Counted from the stretch's first letter, positions 54,301 through 62,706 are shown. The stretch: DNA of 64,000 bases from Lachnospiraceae bacterium (GCA_022796795.1 JAAWJI010000010.1:28956-92955); one strand, 5' to 3'. Notes: generated by a model from the letters alone, not told the origin. Translations and numbers: made by a program.

Positions 54301-55962
54301 ATGAAGAGAAAAGTATGGAGTACAATGCTTGTTCTTGCTATGCTGTTATCCTTGACAGCATGCGGACAGAAAGAAGCGGCAGAGGCGCCGGAAACGGTTC
54401 AGGAGACCCAGGAGCAAAAGGAGGAGCAAGAACTCTCTAAGGAGGAGACAGAGGCGCCGGAGGAAAAGAGCAACACCCTGGTGGTCCGGACAGCCAAGGA
54501 TATTGGGGATATGAATCCTCATACCATGAAAAGTCAGATGTTTGCCCAGGATTGGGTTTATGAGAGCCTGGTGGCTATGAAGAATGGGGAGATCGTCCCG
54601 GAACTGGCCGAGAGCTGGGATGTTTCTGAGGATGGGAAAACCTATACCTTCCATCTGAGAAAGGGTGTGAAATTCAGCGATGGCAGCGAGTTTAATTCGG
54701 AAATTGCAAAAAGGAATATTGAGGCAGTGAAGGCTCATGCAGACGGCTATTCCTTCTTGCAGTCTCTGGCCTCTGTGACAGAGATGGAGACGCCGGACGG
54801 GGACACTCTGGTGTTGCATTTAAGCGAGCCCTGCAATTCTCTGTTGAGTGATTTTACCTTCAGCCGTCCGCTGGTGATGCTGGGGGAGGCTGGTTTTCCC
54901 ACGGAAGGAGATCCCTATGACAATGGCGTCACAGAGCCTGTGGGAACCGGTATGTGGGTGCTGAAGGAGCATGTGCCGGATCAGTATGCGGTGTTTGAGC
55001 GGAATGAAAATTATTGGGGAGAAAAGCCGGCGTTTCAGTATCTGAGGGCTGTGGTGATTCCTGATGTAAATACAGCGGCCTCCGCCCTGAAGGCGGGAGA
55101 GATTGATCTGATGATGGATTCCACCCAGATTACTGCAGAGCTTTATGAAGAGCTGGGAGCAGCAGGCTTCTATACGGCACAGGCTCCCACCACCAGTATT
55201 TCCAATCTGAATATCAATACGGCAGGAGAGATTACCGGGGATCTGAACGTGCGTCTGGCCCTGGAATATGCCACCGATAATACAGCTATTTCCCAGGGGA
55301 TTTTTAACGGACTCCAGGAGCCGGCCACGGCCTATTTCTCTCAAGCAGTTCCCTATACGGATACCGGCATAGAACCCTACCCCTATGAACCGGAAAAAGC
55401 AAAGGAAATCCTGGAGGAGAGCGGTTGGGTTTATGAGGGCAGCGATACGGTCCGCTCCAAGGATGGAAAGAAACTGGAGATTGATCTGATCTACGATTCC
55501 TCTGTGACAAAGGATAAGGATATCGGCCTGATTCTCCAGTCCCAGTATGCAGAGGTGGGGATTCAGTTGAATATTGTTCCCCAGGACAGCCAGGTTTATC
55601 GAGAGAACTGGACAAAGGGAGACTTTGGAGTCCTGATTTACAGCTCCTGGGGCGGTTCCTACGAGCCCTATGCAACCCTGGCGGCTATGGCCAAGGAGGG
55701 AGACAAGTTTCACACGGTGCAGAAGGGCATGAGCAACAAGGCGGAGCTGGATCGGATCATGATCGACTGTCTGAGCCAGACGGATTCTGCCAAGCTTGCC
55801 AAGAATTTTTCCTATATTATGCAGAGCTTCCACGACGAGGCCGTGTATGTGCCTCTGACGGTTACCAGCAAGCTGGGAATCATGCGCAGTGATTTGACAG
55901 GCATGGATCTGGCGGCAGGGCAGGACAGCATTGATGTGGGCAAAGTAACCTGGGCGGAATAG
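54301..55962 (+). CDS. NikA-type ABC transporter substrate-binding lipoprotein
   Basis: 553 residues, SBP_bac_5 family. Lipoprotein signal ends at LTAC (Cys19), then a Glu/Ala-rich linker to about residue 58. The core resembles E. coli NikA: AKDIGDMNPHTMKSQMFAQDWVYESLV and FERNENYWGEKPA. By memory alignment the NikA metal-binding His416 (in FHRTWG) is Tyr here (IYSSWG), so free nickel binding as in E. coli is doubtful. First gene under a cobalamin riboswitch; cobalt, a cobalt complex, a corrinoid precursor or a peptide are possible ligands. ATG 54301 follows CCAGGAGGAC. Confidence 0.9.
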   Translation: MKRKVWSTMLVLAMLLSLTACGQKEAAEAPETVQETQEQKEEQELSKEETEAPEEKSNTLVVRTAKDIGDMNPHTMKSQMFAQDWVYESLVAMKNGEIVPELAESWDVSEDGKTYTFHLRKGVKFSDGSEFNSEIAKRNIEAVKAHADGYSFLQSLASVTEMETPDGDTLVLHLSEPCNSLLSDFTFSRPLVMLGEAGFPTEGDPYDNGVTEPVGTGMWVLKEHVPDQYAVFERNENYWGEKPAFQYLRAVVIPDVNTAASALKAGEIDLMMDSTQITAELYEELGAAGFYTAQAPTTSISNLNINTAGEITGDLNVRLALEYATDNTAISQGIFNGLQEPATAYFSQAVPYTDTGIEPYPYEPEKAKEILEESGWVYEGSDTVRSKDGKKLEIDLIYDSSVTKDKDIGLILQSQYAEVGIQLNIVPQDSQVYRENWTKGDFGVLIYSSWGGSYEPYATLAAMAKEGDKFHTVQKGMSNKAELDRIMIDCLSQTDSAKLAKNFSYIMQSFHDEAVYVPLTVTSKLGIMRSDLTGMDLAAGQDSIDVGKVTWAE

Positions 55963-55964
55963 CT

Positions 55965-56903
55965 ATGATTCGCTATCTGTTAAAACAAATGCTGGAACTG
56001 GTTCCTCTGTTGTTTCTGGTATCAGCGGCAGCCTTTTTCCTGATCCGACTATTGCCCGGAGATCCGGCCACAGCCTATCTGAACTCAGTGAATGTGCCTG
56101 TTACGGAGGAGAGCCTGCAGCTGGTCAGGGAGGAGCTGGGCCTGGACGATTCTGTCCAGGTCCAGTATGTAAAATGGCTGGGACAGGTTCTTCAGGGAGA
56201 TTTGGGAAATTCCTACCAGACAAAGCAGCCGGTGATCCAGGAGCTTAAGACGGATTTAAAGTATACTGGGATTCTGGCCTTGGCAGCGCTTGTCTGGGTG
56301 CTTGTCCTCAGCGCCTTTTTCGGAATTCTGGCAGCGGAAAAGGCAAACAGCTTTTGGGACAGACTCATTCGGGGCTTTACCTTTCTGGGAGCTGCCATGC
56401 CAAAGTTCTGGCTGGGCTTTCTTCTGGTGCTTTTGTTTTCTCTGAAATGGAAGCTGTTTCCGGTGCAGGGGGCTACCAGTCTCAGGTGTCTGATTCTGCC
56501 ATCTTTCACCCTGGCCTGCTCCTACATAGCTACCTACACAAAGCTGCTCCGAAACAGTATTTTGGAGATTAAGAATCAACCCTATGTGGCCTATGCCAGA
56601 GTCCGGGGCTTTACCAGAAAACAGGTCATCCGGCGTCATGTGATTCCCAATGCGCTGCTTCCCGTCTGCACGGCTCTGGGGCTTCATATAGGAGGAATTT
56701 TGTCAGGAGCTGTGATTGTGGAGAATGTTTTTTCCTGGCCGGGCCTGGGAAGAATGTGTGTGAGTGCAGTGGCCTCCAGAAATTATCCTATGATTCAGGG
56801 ATATATTCTTTTGATGGCGGTAATCTTTGTTGTCACCAATCTGATTTCGGATATGGCCTGTGCGGCTTTGAATCCAAGAATCCGGTTAGGAGCAGAAAAA
56901 TGA
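55965..56903 (+). CDS. ABC transporter permease, NikB-type
   Basis: 312 residues, six helices, DppB/NikB group. N-terminal LLPGDPATAYL and the inner-membrane EAA-like loop YVAYARVRGFTRKQVIRRHVIPNALLP are typical. Starts 2 bp after the binding-protein stop and overlaps the next permease by 4 bp. Confidence 0.92.
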   Translation: MIRYLLKQMLELVPLLFLVSAAAFFLIRLLPGDPATAYLNSVNVPVTEESLQLVREELGLDDSVQVQYVKWLGQVLQGDLGNSYQTKQPVIQELKTDLKYTGILALAALVWVLVLSAFFGILAAEKANSFWDRLIRGFTFLGAAMPKFWLGFLLVLLFSLKWKLFPVQGATSLRCLILPSFTLACSYIATYTKLLRNSILEIKNQPYVAYARVRGFTRKQVIRRHVIPNALLPVCTALGLHIGGILSGAVIVENVFSWPGLGRMCVSAVASRNYPMIQGYILLMAVIFVVTNLISDMACAALNPRIRLGAEK

Positions 56904-57691
56904 AAGGGAGAATCTATTTGTTTTTGCCAGTCTTGCTTTTGCTGGCCTGTCTTTTGGCGCCTTGGCTGGCGCCCTGTGATCCCAACCAGGCGGATCCAAC
57001 CATGAAATTTGCAGAAATGTCCCCGGAACATTGGCTGGGAACCGATTATCTGGGAAGAGATATTTTCTCCCGCTTGCTGTGGGGCGGACGGAGGACCATG
57101 GGCTATGGGGCTCTGGTAACTGCAGTCTCAGCCCTTGTGGGCACTGGGCTTGGCATGCTGTCCGGACTTGCGGGAGGCTTTTTTGACGGGGCGGTTATGA
57201 AGGGAAGCGATGTTCTGCGCTCTTTTCCCGGAGTGGTTCTGGTGCTGATTGTGGTCAGTATCCAGGGCGTGGGCATTAGAAGCATCTGCCTGGCTATGTT
57301 GCTTACCAGGTGGATTTGGTATGCAAGAATGGCCAGGAATATGACCCGGGTGGAAATGGGACGGACCTCCATCCAGGCAAGCCGCCTGGCGGGGAGCAAC
57401 TGGTTCAAGATTCTGAGACGTCATATTTTTATATCCATTCTTCCGGAAATGCTGCCGGTGCTGTCACTTGACTTTGGAGGGGCGCTTCTGGCGATTTCCA
57501 GCTATTCTTTTCTGGGACTGGGAATCCTGCCGCCGGAGGCAGAGTGGGGCATGATGATCAATGACGGGCGCAATTATATGGAGCATCCAGGCATGATGCT
57601 GTGGCCCGGGCTCTGTGTGGTTTTGATTGTGATCAGTGTAAACCTTTTGGGGGACAAGCTTCGGGATAGATTGGAGGCGAGAAGATCGTGA
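56900..57691 (+). CDS. ABC transporter permease, NikC-type
   Basis: 263 residues, DppC/NikC group. HWLGTDYLGRDIFSRLLWGGR is the family N-terminal motif; the EAA loop is IQASRLAGSNWFKILRRHIF. The ATG at 56900 overlaps the previous stop (ATGA). The open frame upstream of it lies inside nikB and is not part of the gene. It overlaps the next gene by 4 bp (GTGA). Confidence 0.92.
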   Translation: MKGRIYLFLPVLLLLACLLAPWLAPCDPNQADPTMKFAEMSPEHWLGTDYLGRDIFSRLLWGGRRTMGYGALVTAVSALVGTGLGMLSGLAGGFFDGAVMKGSDVLRSFPGVVLVLIVVSIQGVGIRSICLAMLLTRWIWYARMARNMTRVEMGRTSIQASRLAGSNWFKILRRHIFISILPEMLPVLSLDFGGALLAISSYSFLGLGILPPEAEWGMMINDGRNYMEHPGMMLWPGLCVVLIVISVNLLGDKLRDRLEARRS

Positions 57692-58659
57692 AAGAAAATA
57701 CTGCAGATCTGCTCTCTACACAGGGACTTGCAGTATCCATGCGGGACGGGAAGGAGCTGATTCCTGTGGTTCATCCCTGCGATATCTCTGTAAAGCGCGG
57801 CGGGTGTACGGGAATCATAGGAGAGAGCGGCTGCGGGAAGTCCATGATCTGTAGAGCGCTTCTGGGGCTGCATGCTCCGGAGCAATGGCAGATTGGGGGA
57901 CAGGTGTATCTGGACGGAGAGCAGGTTCCCATAGAATCAGACGATGCCATGGATGGCTTTCGCGGCAGGCGCATGACCATGATCCTTCAGGAGCCCCTGT
58001 CTGCTTTTGATTCCCGTATGACCATCGGAGCTCATTTTCTGGAGGGCTGCAGGAGAAAACAAAAGGCACTTCGACGGCAGGGGGCGGAAGAATGGCTGAA
58101 GCGCATGGATCTACAGGATCCCGGGGGGCTTATGAAACGGTATCCCTTTGAGCTCAGCGGAGGAATGTTGCAGCGGGTGATGATTGCCTTAAGCCTGATG
58201 ACAGAGCCGGAGCTTCTTATCGCGGATGAGCCGACCACAGCCCTAGACAGTACGGTACAGAGGGATATTCTCCTGCTGCTTGCAGAGCTGAAAAAGGAGT
58301 GGAATTTGTCTCTCCTGCTGGTTTCCCATGACCTGCGGGTAATATCCCGGATGGCGGACCGGATTTATGTCATGTACGCAGGACAAATCGTGGAATGGGG
58401 GTCTATGGAAGAGCTTATGGAAAACCCGCTCCATCCCTATACAAAGGGGCTGATTCGATCCCGGCCTTCTTATTCCAAGGAGCGTCTCACAGCCATGACG
58501 GGGCGTCCTCCCAGGGTGGGAGAATGGATGGGAGCAGGATGTCCCTTTGCCCCTCGCTGTCCGGAGGCGGCTGGGGAGTGCTCTGGGGAACTGCCGGAGC
58601 TAAAACAGACAAAGGGGGAGCATTTTGTGAGATGTTGCAGGCAATGGGACAGGGGATGA
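57688..58659 (+). CDS. ABC transporter ATP-binding protein, NikD-type
   Basis: 323 residues. Walker A GESGCGKS, Q-loop region MILQEPLSAFD, signature FELSGGMLQRV, Walker B LLIADEPTTALD, H-loop VSHDL. Ends with the Opp/Dpp C-terminal motif CPFAPRCPEAAGEC, whose cysteines can bind a metal cluster in some members. GTG start, coupled to the permease gene. Confidence 0.92.
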   Translation: MKENTADLLSTQGLAVSMRDGKELIPVVHPCDISVKRGGCTGIIGESGCGKSMICRALLGLHAPEQWQIGGQVYLDGEQVPIESDDAMDGFRGRRMTMILQEPLSAFDSRMTIGAHFLEGCRRKQKALRRQGAEEWLKRMDLQDPGGLMKRYPFELSGGMLQRVMIALSLMTEPELLIADEPTTALDSTVQRDILLLLAELKKEWNLSLLLVSHDLRVISRMADRIYVMYAGQIVEWGSMEELMENPLHPYTKGLIRSRPSYSKERLTAMTGRPPRVGEWMGAGCPFAPRCPEAAGECSGELPELKQTKGEHFVRCCRQWDRG

Positions 58660-58722
58660 CAGACAGTAAGTATCCCATTAGGGAGCATGATAGACATGAT
58701 GTTCAGGCAGGGGGGACAGGGA

Positions 58723-59676
58723 ATGACGGAAGCAGGAGAGAAGACGCTGCTGGAGGTAAGGAATCTACATAAAACCTATGGCAGCTGGAAGAGAAAGCCA
58801 GTATATGCTCTGGACGGAGTGAGCTTTTCTTTGCAGGAGGGCTGCTGCCTGGGGGTAGTGGGGGAGAGTGGTTGCGGAAAAAGCACTCTTTGCCGTGTGA
58901 TTGCCGGTATCGAGAGGCAGGACCGGGGCGAAGTTCTCTATGAAGGAAGCTCCATGGATTATAAAAAGAGGCGAAATAGCCTGCAAATGGTATTTCAGAA
59001 CAGCATGGACGCAGTGAATATTCACTTACGGGTGGGGGACATTATCGCTGAGCCTCTGGAAAATTTTACCTCTCTGAACCGGACCCAGAGGGAGCAGGAG
59101 GTGGGAAGGCTCCTGGAGCTGGTGGGACTTTCTGTAGAGGATCGGATCAAATATCCCAGGCAGTTTAGCGGCGGACAGCTTCAGCGCATCTGCATCGCCA
59201 GAGCCTTGGCGGCGGATCCCAGGATTTTGCTTCTGGATGAGCCCTTAAGCAGTCTGGATGTATCGGTCCAGGCTCAGCTATTAAATCTTTTATGGGATTT
59301 AAAAAAGGAATTTAAGCTTACCTGCCTGCTGGTTTCCCACGATTTAGAGGCTGTGTATTATCTGGCGGATAAGCTTCTGGTGATGTATGGGGGCGCTGTA
59401 GTGGAGGAATTGGTGGATATCCGGGATTTTGCCCGCCTGAGGCATCCCTACACCCGGCGCCTCATAGAGGCCGGAGCTCTGGAGGAGGAAGGCTGGGAGG
59501 TTGTCCCAGAGAGAGCGGGGATTTTAGGGAGAAAGGAAAGCTCGGGGGGTCTCCTGGGGAAGGGCTGTGTCTACGCAAAGCATTGTCCGCGGGCAAAAGA
59601 GAGCTGCTTTGAGAGAAGACCTGTGCTTTCCCAGTGGGAGGCCGGGCATAAAATTGCCTGTCATCTAAGTACATAA
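58723..59676 (+). CDS. ABC transporter ATP-binding protein, NikE-type
   Basis: About 317 residues. Walker A GESGCGKST, signature FSGGQLQRICIARAL, Walker B ILLLDEPLSSLD, H-loop VSHDLEAVYYLAD, and a C-terminal CVYAKHCPRAKESC cysteine motif. ATG 58723 gives the usual N-terminus (LLEVRNLHKTYG soon after) with AGGGGGG upstream; ATG 58687 is an alternative. Last gene of the importer operon. Confidence 0.9.
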   Translation: MTEAGEKTLLEVRNLHKTYGSWKRKPVYALDGVSFSLQEGCCLGVVGESGCGKSTLCRVIAGIERQDRGEVLYEGSSMDYKKRRNSLQMVFQNSMDAVNIHLRVGDIIAEPLENFTSLNRTQREQEVGRLLELVGLSVEDRIKYPRQFSGGQLQRICIARALAADPRILLLDEPLSSLDVSVQAQLLNLLWDLKKEFKLTCLLVSHDLEAVYYLADKLLVMYGGAVVEELVDIRDFARLRHPYTRRLIEAGALEEEGWEVVPERAGILGRKESSGGLLGKGCVYAKHCPRAKESCFERRPVLSQWEAGHKIACHLST

Positions 59677-59680
59677 CCGG

Positions 59681-59720
59681 TTGACGAATCTGGAAAAATT
59701 GCCTATAGTATATACAGGCA
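59681..59720 (+). promoter_or_regulatory. Promoter and operator of the small HTH gene
   Basis: TTGACG 59681-59686, 17 bp, TATAGT 59704-59709. The dyad TGCCTATA-N5-TACAGGCA (59700-59707 / 59713-59720) overlaps the -10 box and suggests autorepression. Confidence 0.6.
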
Positions 59721-59757
59721 GTTTGCTGCCAATACGCAGTTACAGGAGAAAACAAAG

Positions 59758-59979
59758 ATGAGTTTACGTGAAGAGTTGATCGCGCTTCGGACAAGCACTG
59801 GCATGAATAAACGGCAGTTTGCAGAATATTTTGGAATTCCCTACAGAACCCTGCAGGACTGGGAGCTGGGAAACCGCAGTATCCATGAGTATCTGCTGCG
59901 ACTGATGGTCTATAAGGTTCAGATGGAGAAGCTGGCAAAAGAGGAGGTATGCGAGGAACAGGAGCGCTCCCAAAAGTAA
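59758..59979 (+). CDS. Small helix-turn-helix protein
   Basis: 73 residues. The HTH (about 8-45) reads LRTSTGMNKRQFAEYFGIPYRTLQDWELGNRSIHEYLL, typical of small DNA-binding proteins near phage or toxin genes. No partner gene is adjacent. ACAGGAGA ribosome site. Own promoter and terminator make it a single-gene unit. Target unknown beyond the probable operator in its own promoter. Confidence 0.78.
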   Translation: MSLREELIALRTSTGMNKRQFAEYFGIPYRTLQDWELGNRSIHEYLLRLMVYKVQMEKLAKEEVCEEQERSQK

Positions 59980-60000
59980 GGACAGATTTGAAAAACTCGG

Positions 60001-60030
60001 GAGTCCCGGCATAGGCCGGGGCTCCTTTTT
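60001..60030 (+). terminator. Terminator after the HTH gene
   Basis: GAGTCCCGGC (60001-60010), loop ATAG, GCCGGGGCTC (60015-60024), then CTTTTT. Confidence 0.85.
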
Positions 60031-60070
60031 CAACTGTTTGTCCAGAACAGGAAAATAATTTCTCCGGAAG

Positions 60071-60097
60071 TGAACCTTTGAGACCCTTTGCTTGTAT
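60071..60097 (+). promoter_or_regulatory. Possible ECF-type promoter
   Basis: TGAACC 60071-60076, 17 bp, GTAT 60094-60097 recalls the TGAAAC/CGTA pattern of ECF sigma promoters, upstream of an ECF sigma gene. Autoregulation is inference. Confidence 0.35.
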
Positions 60098-60126
60098 GTG
60101 TAAACAGAAGGGAGGCGCAGGGATTG

Positions 60127-60627
60127 ATGGATGAATATATCCGGTTATACGGAAAGCGGCTGTACGGCCTCTGCCTTACGCTCTGCGCCTCCGCTCAGGA
60201 GGCCGAGGATCTGTATCAGGAGACCTGGCTTAAGGCGTTCCGCTATCTGGACCGGTATGACAAGAACCGGGAGTTTGAGCCCTGGCTTACAAAGATATGT
60301 GTGAATACCTATCGGAATACTCTGCAAAGACTTGCAAGAAGCCCATTTTTTGACCGGTTTGCAACCAGCGAGGAAAAACAGGCGCTGCTGGAGGCTGCCC
60401 CTGTAAAGACAGAGGAGGGACAGGACTATGAGGCTTTGCATGAGGCCATAGACCGTTTGCCGGAAAAGCTTCGGGTCGCGGTAATTTTGTTTTATTTTCG
60501 GGATATGGATCTTATTTCAGCGGCCCAGGCGCTGGGAATTCCCACGGGAACCATGAAGTCAAGGCTTCACAAGGCCCGCAGATTATTGAAAGAGGTGTTG
60601 CAGGATGAGACAGATTTACAATTTTGA
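60127..60627 (+). CDS. ECF-subfamily RNA polymerase sigma factor
   Basis: 166 residues. Region 2: EDLYQETWLKAFRYLDRYDKNREFEPWLTKICVN; region 4: LPEKLRVAVILFYFRDMDLISAAQALGIPTGTMKSRLHKARRLLKE. Typical group IV sigma factor. Start ATG 60127, or TTG 60124 which is better spaced from GGGAGG. It overlaps the next gene by 23 bp. No recognised anti-sigma factor; the next membrane protein may fill that role. Confidence 0.9.
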   Translation: MDEYIRLYGKRLYGLCLTLCASAQEAEDLYQETWLKAFRYLDRYDKNREFEPWLTKICVNTYRNTLQRLARSPFFDRFATSEEKQALLEAAPVKTEEGQDYEALHEAIDRLPEKLRVAVILFYFRDMDLISAAQALGIPTGTMKSRLHKARRLLKEVLQDETDLQF

Positions 60628-60886
60628 ACAAAAAGAACCTCCCAGGCTCCGGGAGAAACAGCTGCGAAGAGAGCTGGAGAGGCGGACCCTGCAGCGGCAG
60701 ACCCTGTGTCTGGCCCTGGGAAGCCTGTTGATTCTGTGCTGTATTGTATTGTCTGCCATCTGCTTTTCCGGAATCATGCCCCTGTTTTCCTTTCTATGCG
60801 CAGGCTATCTGTGTTTGGCCGGGGCGGGAGGCGGAATCCTGGTACTGGCGTTTGTGCGAAGCAGAGAGGGGGAGATTCCATGTTAG
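60605..60886 (+). CDS. Small two-helix membrane protein
   Basis: 93 residues: a charged N-terminus (about 1-32, many Arg/Glu) followed by two membrane segments (about 33-55 and 58-83). Overlaps the sigma gene by 23 bp and the next gene by 7 bp, so production is coupled. The soluble N-terminus followed by helices would suit an anti-sigma factor, but no zinc-binding HCC motif is seen. Not a known family to me. Confidence 0.65.
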   Translation: MRQIYNFEQKEPPRLREKQLRRELERRTLQRQTLCLALGSLLILCCIVLSAICFSGIMPLFSFLCAGYLCLAGAGGGILVLAFVRSREGEIPC

Positions 60887-61773
60887 GGGCTACGTTGTCT
60901 ATTTTGCTGTTATATGTGGTGGTGATCATTTGCGTCTGGGTATTGCCGGGGATTTATGTGTATAGGGATGCCAAAAGCCGTGGCATGCAGGCAGTGCTGT
61001 GGACCTTAATTGCGGTTCTCACCCCCTCCCTCATAGGATTTATTATTTATCTTCTGGTACGGGGCAGCTATTCCAATCTCCGGTGCCCGGGCTGTGGAGA
61101 GGCGGTGAAAGAGCAGTATGTGGTCTGCCCGGGTTGCGGGAAAAAGCTTCGGGCTGTCTGCTCCTCCTGCTCGGCGCCTGTGGAAGCCGAATGGAAGGTC
61201 TGTCCCTGGTGTGCGGCGCCTCTCCCGTCGGATTTTCCAGATGTGTCGTCTCCCATTCGGAGAAAGGATAGGGGGCTTGGGAAGATCCTGGCAGCCGTGA
61301 TTCTGATCCCTCTGTTTTTATTTGTGGTTCTGCTTCTCAACATGCAAGGGGGAGGAAATTACCAAGGAGTTGCTCAAACCACGGGTATGTGTCAGGTACA
61401 GACGGGAGAATACCTGCAGGAGTGTGAGGATCCCCAGGTGGAAGCCTGGTTTCAAGACTCGGGTTTGGAATATGATGCGGCCTATGTGCTGAAATATGAG
61501 GAAGAGGTACAGGGACAGGTGAATACCCAGTATCTGATCTATCTACCTCTGCTTTCCAGGGATGCGGAAAAAGCAGTGGGCACATCCACAGGCCTTTTTG
61601 GCTGCACGGTACGGGTGGAGCTCAAGGAGGGCAGGGAAAGCGGTGGAGACAGCTTTCTCTGGGTGGAAAGCCAGGGGGATACCACGCCGAAGCTAAAGCT
61701 GTTTTATAACGGGAAGAAGGTACGTCTGATCGTTACAGAGGCAAAGGCCAGGCTGAAGTCCCCAAAGATGTGA
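60880..61773 (+). CDS. Membrane protein with double zinc ribbon
   Basis: 297 residues. Two N-terminal membrane helices (about 5-27 and 38-60), then four CxxC pairs (Cys 69/72, 83/86, 94/97, 108/111) forming two zinc ribbons, a third helix (about 137-155), and a C-terminal domain of about 140 residues without a recognised fold, probably outside. ATG 60880 follows GGGGGAG. Probably a sensor or effector of the ECF system (inference). Confidence 0.75.
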   Translation: MLGATLSILLLYVVVIICVWVLPGIYVYRDAKSRGMQAVLWTLIAVLTPSLIGFIIYLLVRGSYSNLRCPGCGEAVKEQYVVCPGCGKKLRAVCSSCSAPVEAEWKVCPWCAAPLPSDFPDVSSPIRRKDRGLGKILAAVILIPLFLFVVLLLNMQGGGNYQGVAQTTGMCQVQTGEYLQECEDPQVEAWFQDSGLEYDAAYVLKYEEEVQGQVNTQYLIYLPLLSRDAEKAVGTSTGLFGCTVRVELKEGRESGGDSFLWVESQGDTTPKLKLFYNGKKVRLIVTEAKARLKSPKM

Positions 61774-61902
61774 CGGGAAAGAAGTGTCAATGAAAAAGAA
61801 GCGTTAATGGAAAGGAAGAGTCTGTGAAAAAGGATAATCTTAAATACAGGCAATAGGTCTGGAATAGAAGTTTTGGCAGAGAGTGGGGAAAGACGAAAAG
61901 GA

Positions 61903-61934
61903 AAGCCGGTTCTGAAGAAGGAAACCGGCTTTTC
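61903..61934 (+). terminator. Terminator-like hairpin after the zinc-ribbon gene
   Basis: AAGCCGGTT (61903-61911) / AACCGGCTT (61923-61931), then TTTC. The T run is short. Confidence 0.5.
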
Positions 61935-61953
61935 GAAGGAGAAAAGTATCTAT

Positions 61954-62080
61954 GTAAAGGGAGGAAGGCTCCCGTTATTGTTAGTCGAAGCTGGTCAGCG
62001 CCATGGATCCTTGTCGCACGATATCGGTCAGCACCGGCAGCTCCTTTGTTTGATTCTATCATACTGGAATTTTGTGTCAG
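61954..62080 (-). other. Possible micro-gene on the minus strand (17 codons)
   Basis: Reading leftward: CTGACA (62080-62075), 16 bp, TAGAAT (62058-62053), ribosome site AAGGAG (62046-62041), 6 nt, GTG at 62034, 17 codons (VLTDIVRQGSMALTSFD), TAA at 61983-61981, then a hairpin GGGAG/CTCCC. All signals of a tiny transcription unit are in order. No homologue is known to me. The remaining part of 61774-62346 holds nothing else I can name except the promoter at 62271. Confidence 0.35.
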
Positions 62081-62270
62081 AAATGTGTACGATGGATTAA
62101 AAAAGAGTGAGGATATTATAAAAAAAGAATGAAGATTCAAAAGAAAAACATAAGAGTGGAGCCGTTGCAAAATGCTCATGTACGGTAAAGAAAAAACTTT
62201 TGGATTTTCCACAATGCCGACTGCTACGGAATCCCCTCTCATTCTTTATAACTTTCCTTGGAAATATATC

Positions 62271-62324
62271 TTGACTTTTAATTTTGAAAGCGGTATATTT
62301 ATAACGTGAAGAGCGAAATATACC
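62271..62324 (+). promoter_or_regulatory. Promoter and dyad operator of the first membrane/XRE cassette
   Basis: TTGACT 62271-62276, 17 bp, TATATT 62294-62299. A perfect 9-bp inverted repeat GGTATATTT (62292-62300) and AAATATACC (62316-62324), 15 bp apart, overlaps the -10 box; a third half-site AAATATATC lies at 62262-62270. Confidence 0.65.
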
Positions 62325-62346
62325 ACATAAATAAGGAGGATTTTTT

Positions 62347-62706
62347 ATGAAACGCAGGATTAACTACTTAGGATTTTTATCTCTCTTAGTATTGATCGCG
62401 ATTTTAGGGTGGCAGACAGAAAATAAAGGTCTATATGGTTTTTTTGGGTTTGCATATTATTTTCGTTATTTTTGGGTAATACCAGATGAATTTTTTCAGC
62501 TTAATGTTCAAAAAGCTGCTACATTTGCATTCATGTCGGAAATGGTTTTGCTGGTTCCTTTTATGTTTGTTTGCACCTTTATTTATGGGGTTGCTAAAGC
62601 TGTTCCTATTTCTTTTGCCCTTAGTTTCGCAGTAACTATTTTAGCATTTACTATTGCTCTTGTTTTTCATGAATGGAGAGAACGAAAGGGAGCAGAGAAT
62701 GATTAA
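62347..62706 (+). CDS. Small membrane protein, DUF3796-like
   Basis: 119 residues with about three helices (6-22, 57-80, 85-110). The start [19 protein letters not shown] followed by [13 protein letters not shown] recalls the DUF3796 group of small membrane proteins. It overlaps the downstream XRE regulator by 8 bp. AAGGAGG ribosome site. The pairing suggests a membrane input to the regulator (inference). Confidence 0.65.
   Translation: MKRRINYLGFLSLLVLIAILGWQTENKGLYGFFGFAYYFRYFWVIPDEFFQLNVQKAATFAFMSEMVLLVPFMFVCTFIYGVAKAVPISFALSFAVTILAFTIALVFHEWRERKGAEND

Noticed and set aside
61787..62242. 151-codon minus-strand frame in the gap after the zinc-ribbon gene
   Set aside because: Very Phe/Ser/Leu-rich from A-rich DNA on the other strand, crosses a hairpin, no motif. 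Only the 17-codon frame with its own signals was kept as a candidate.
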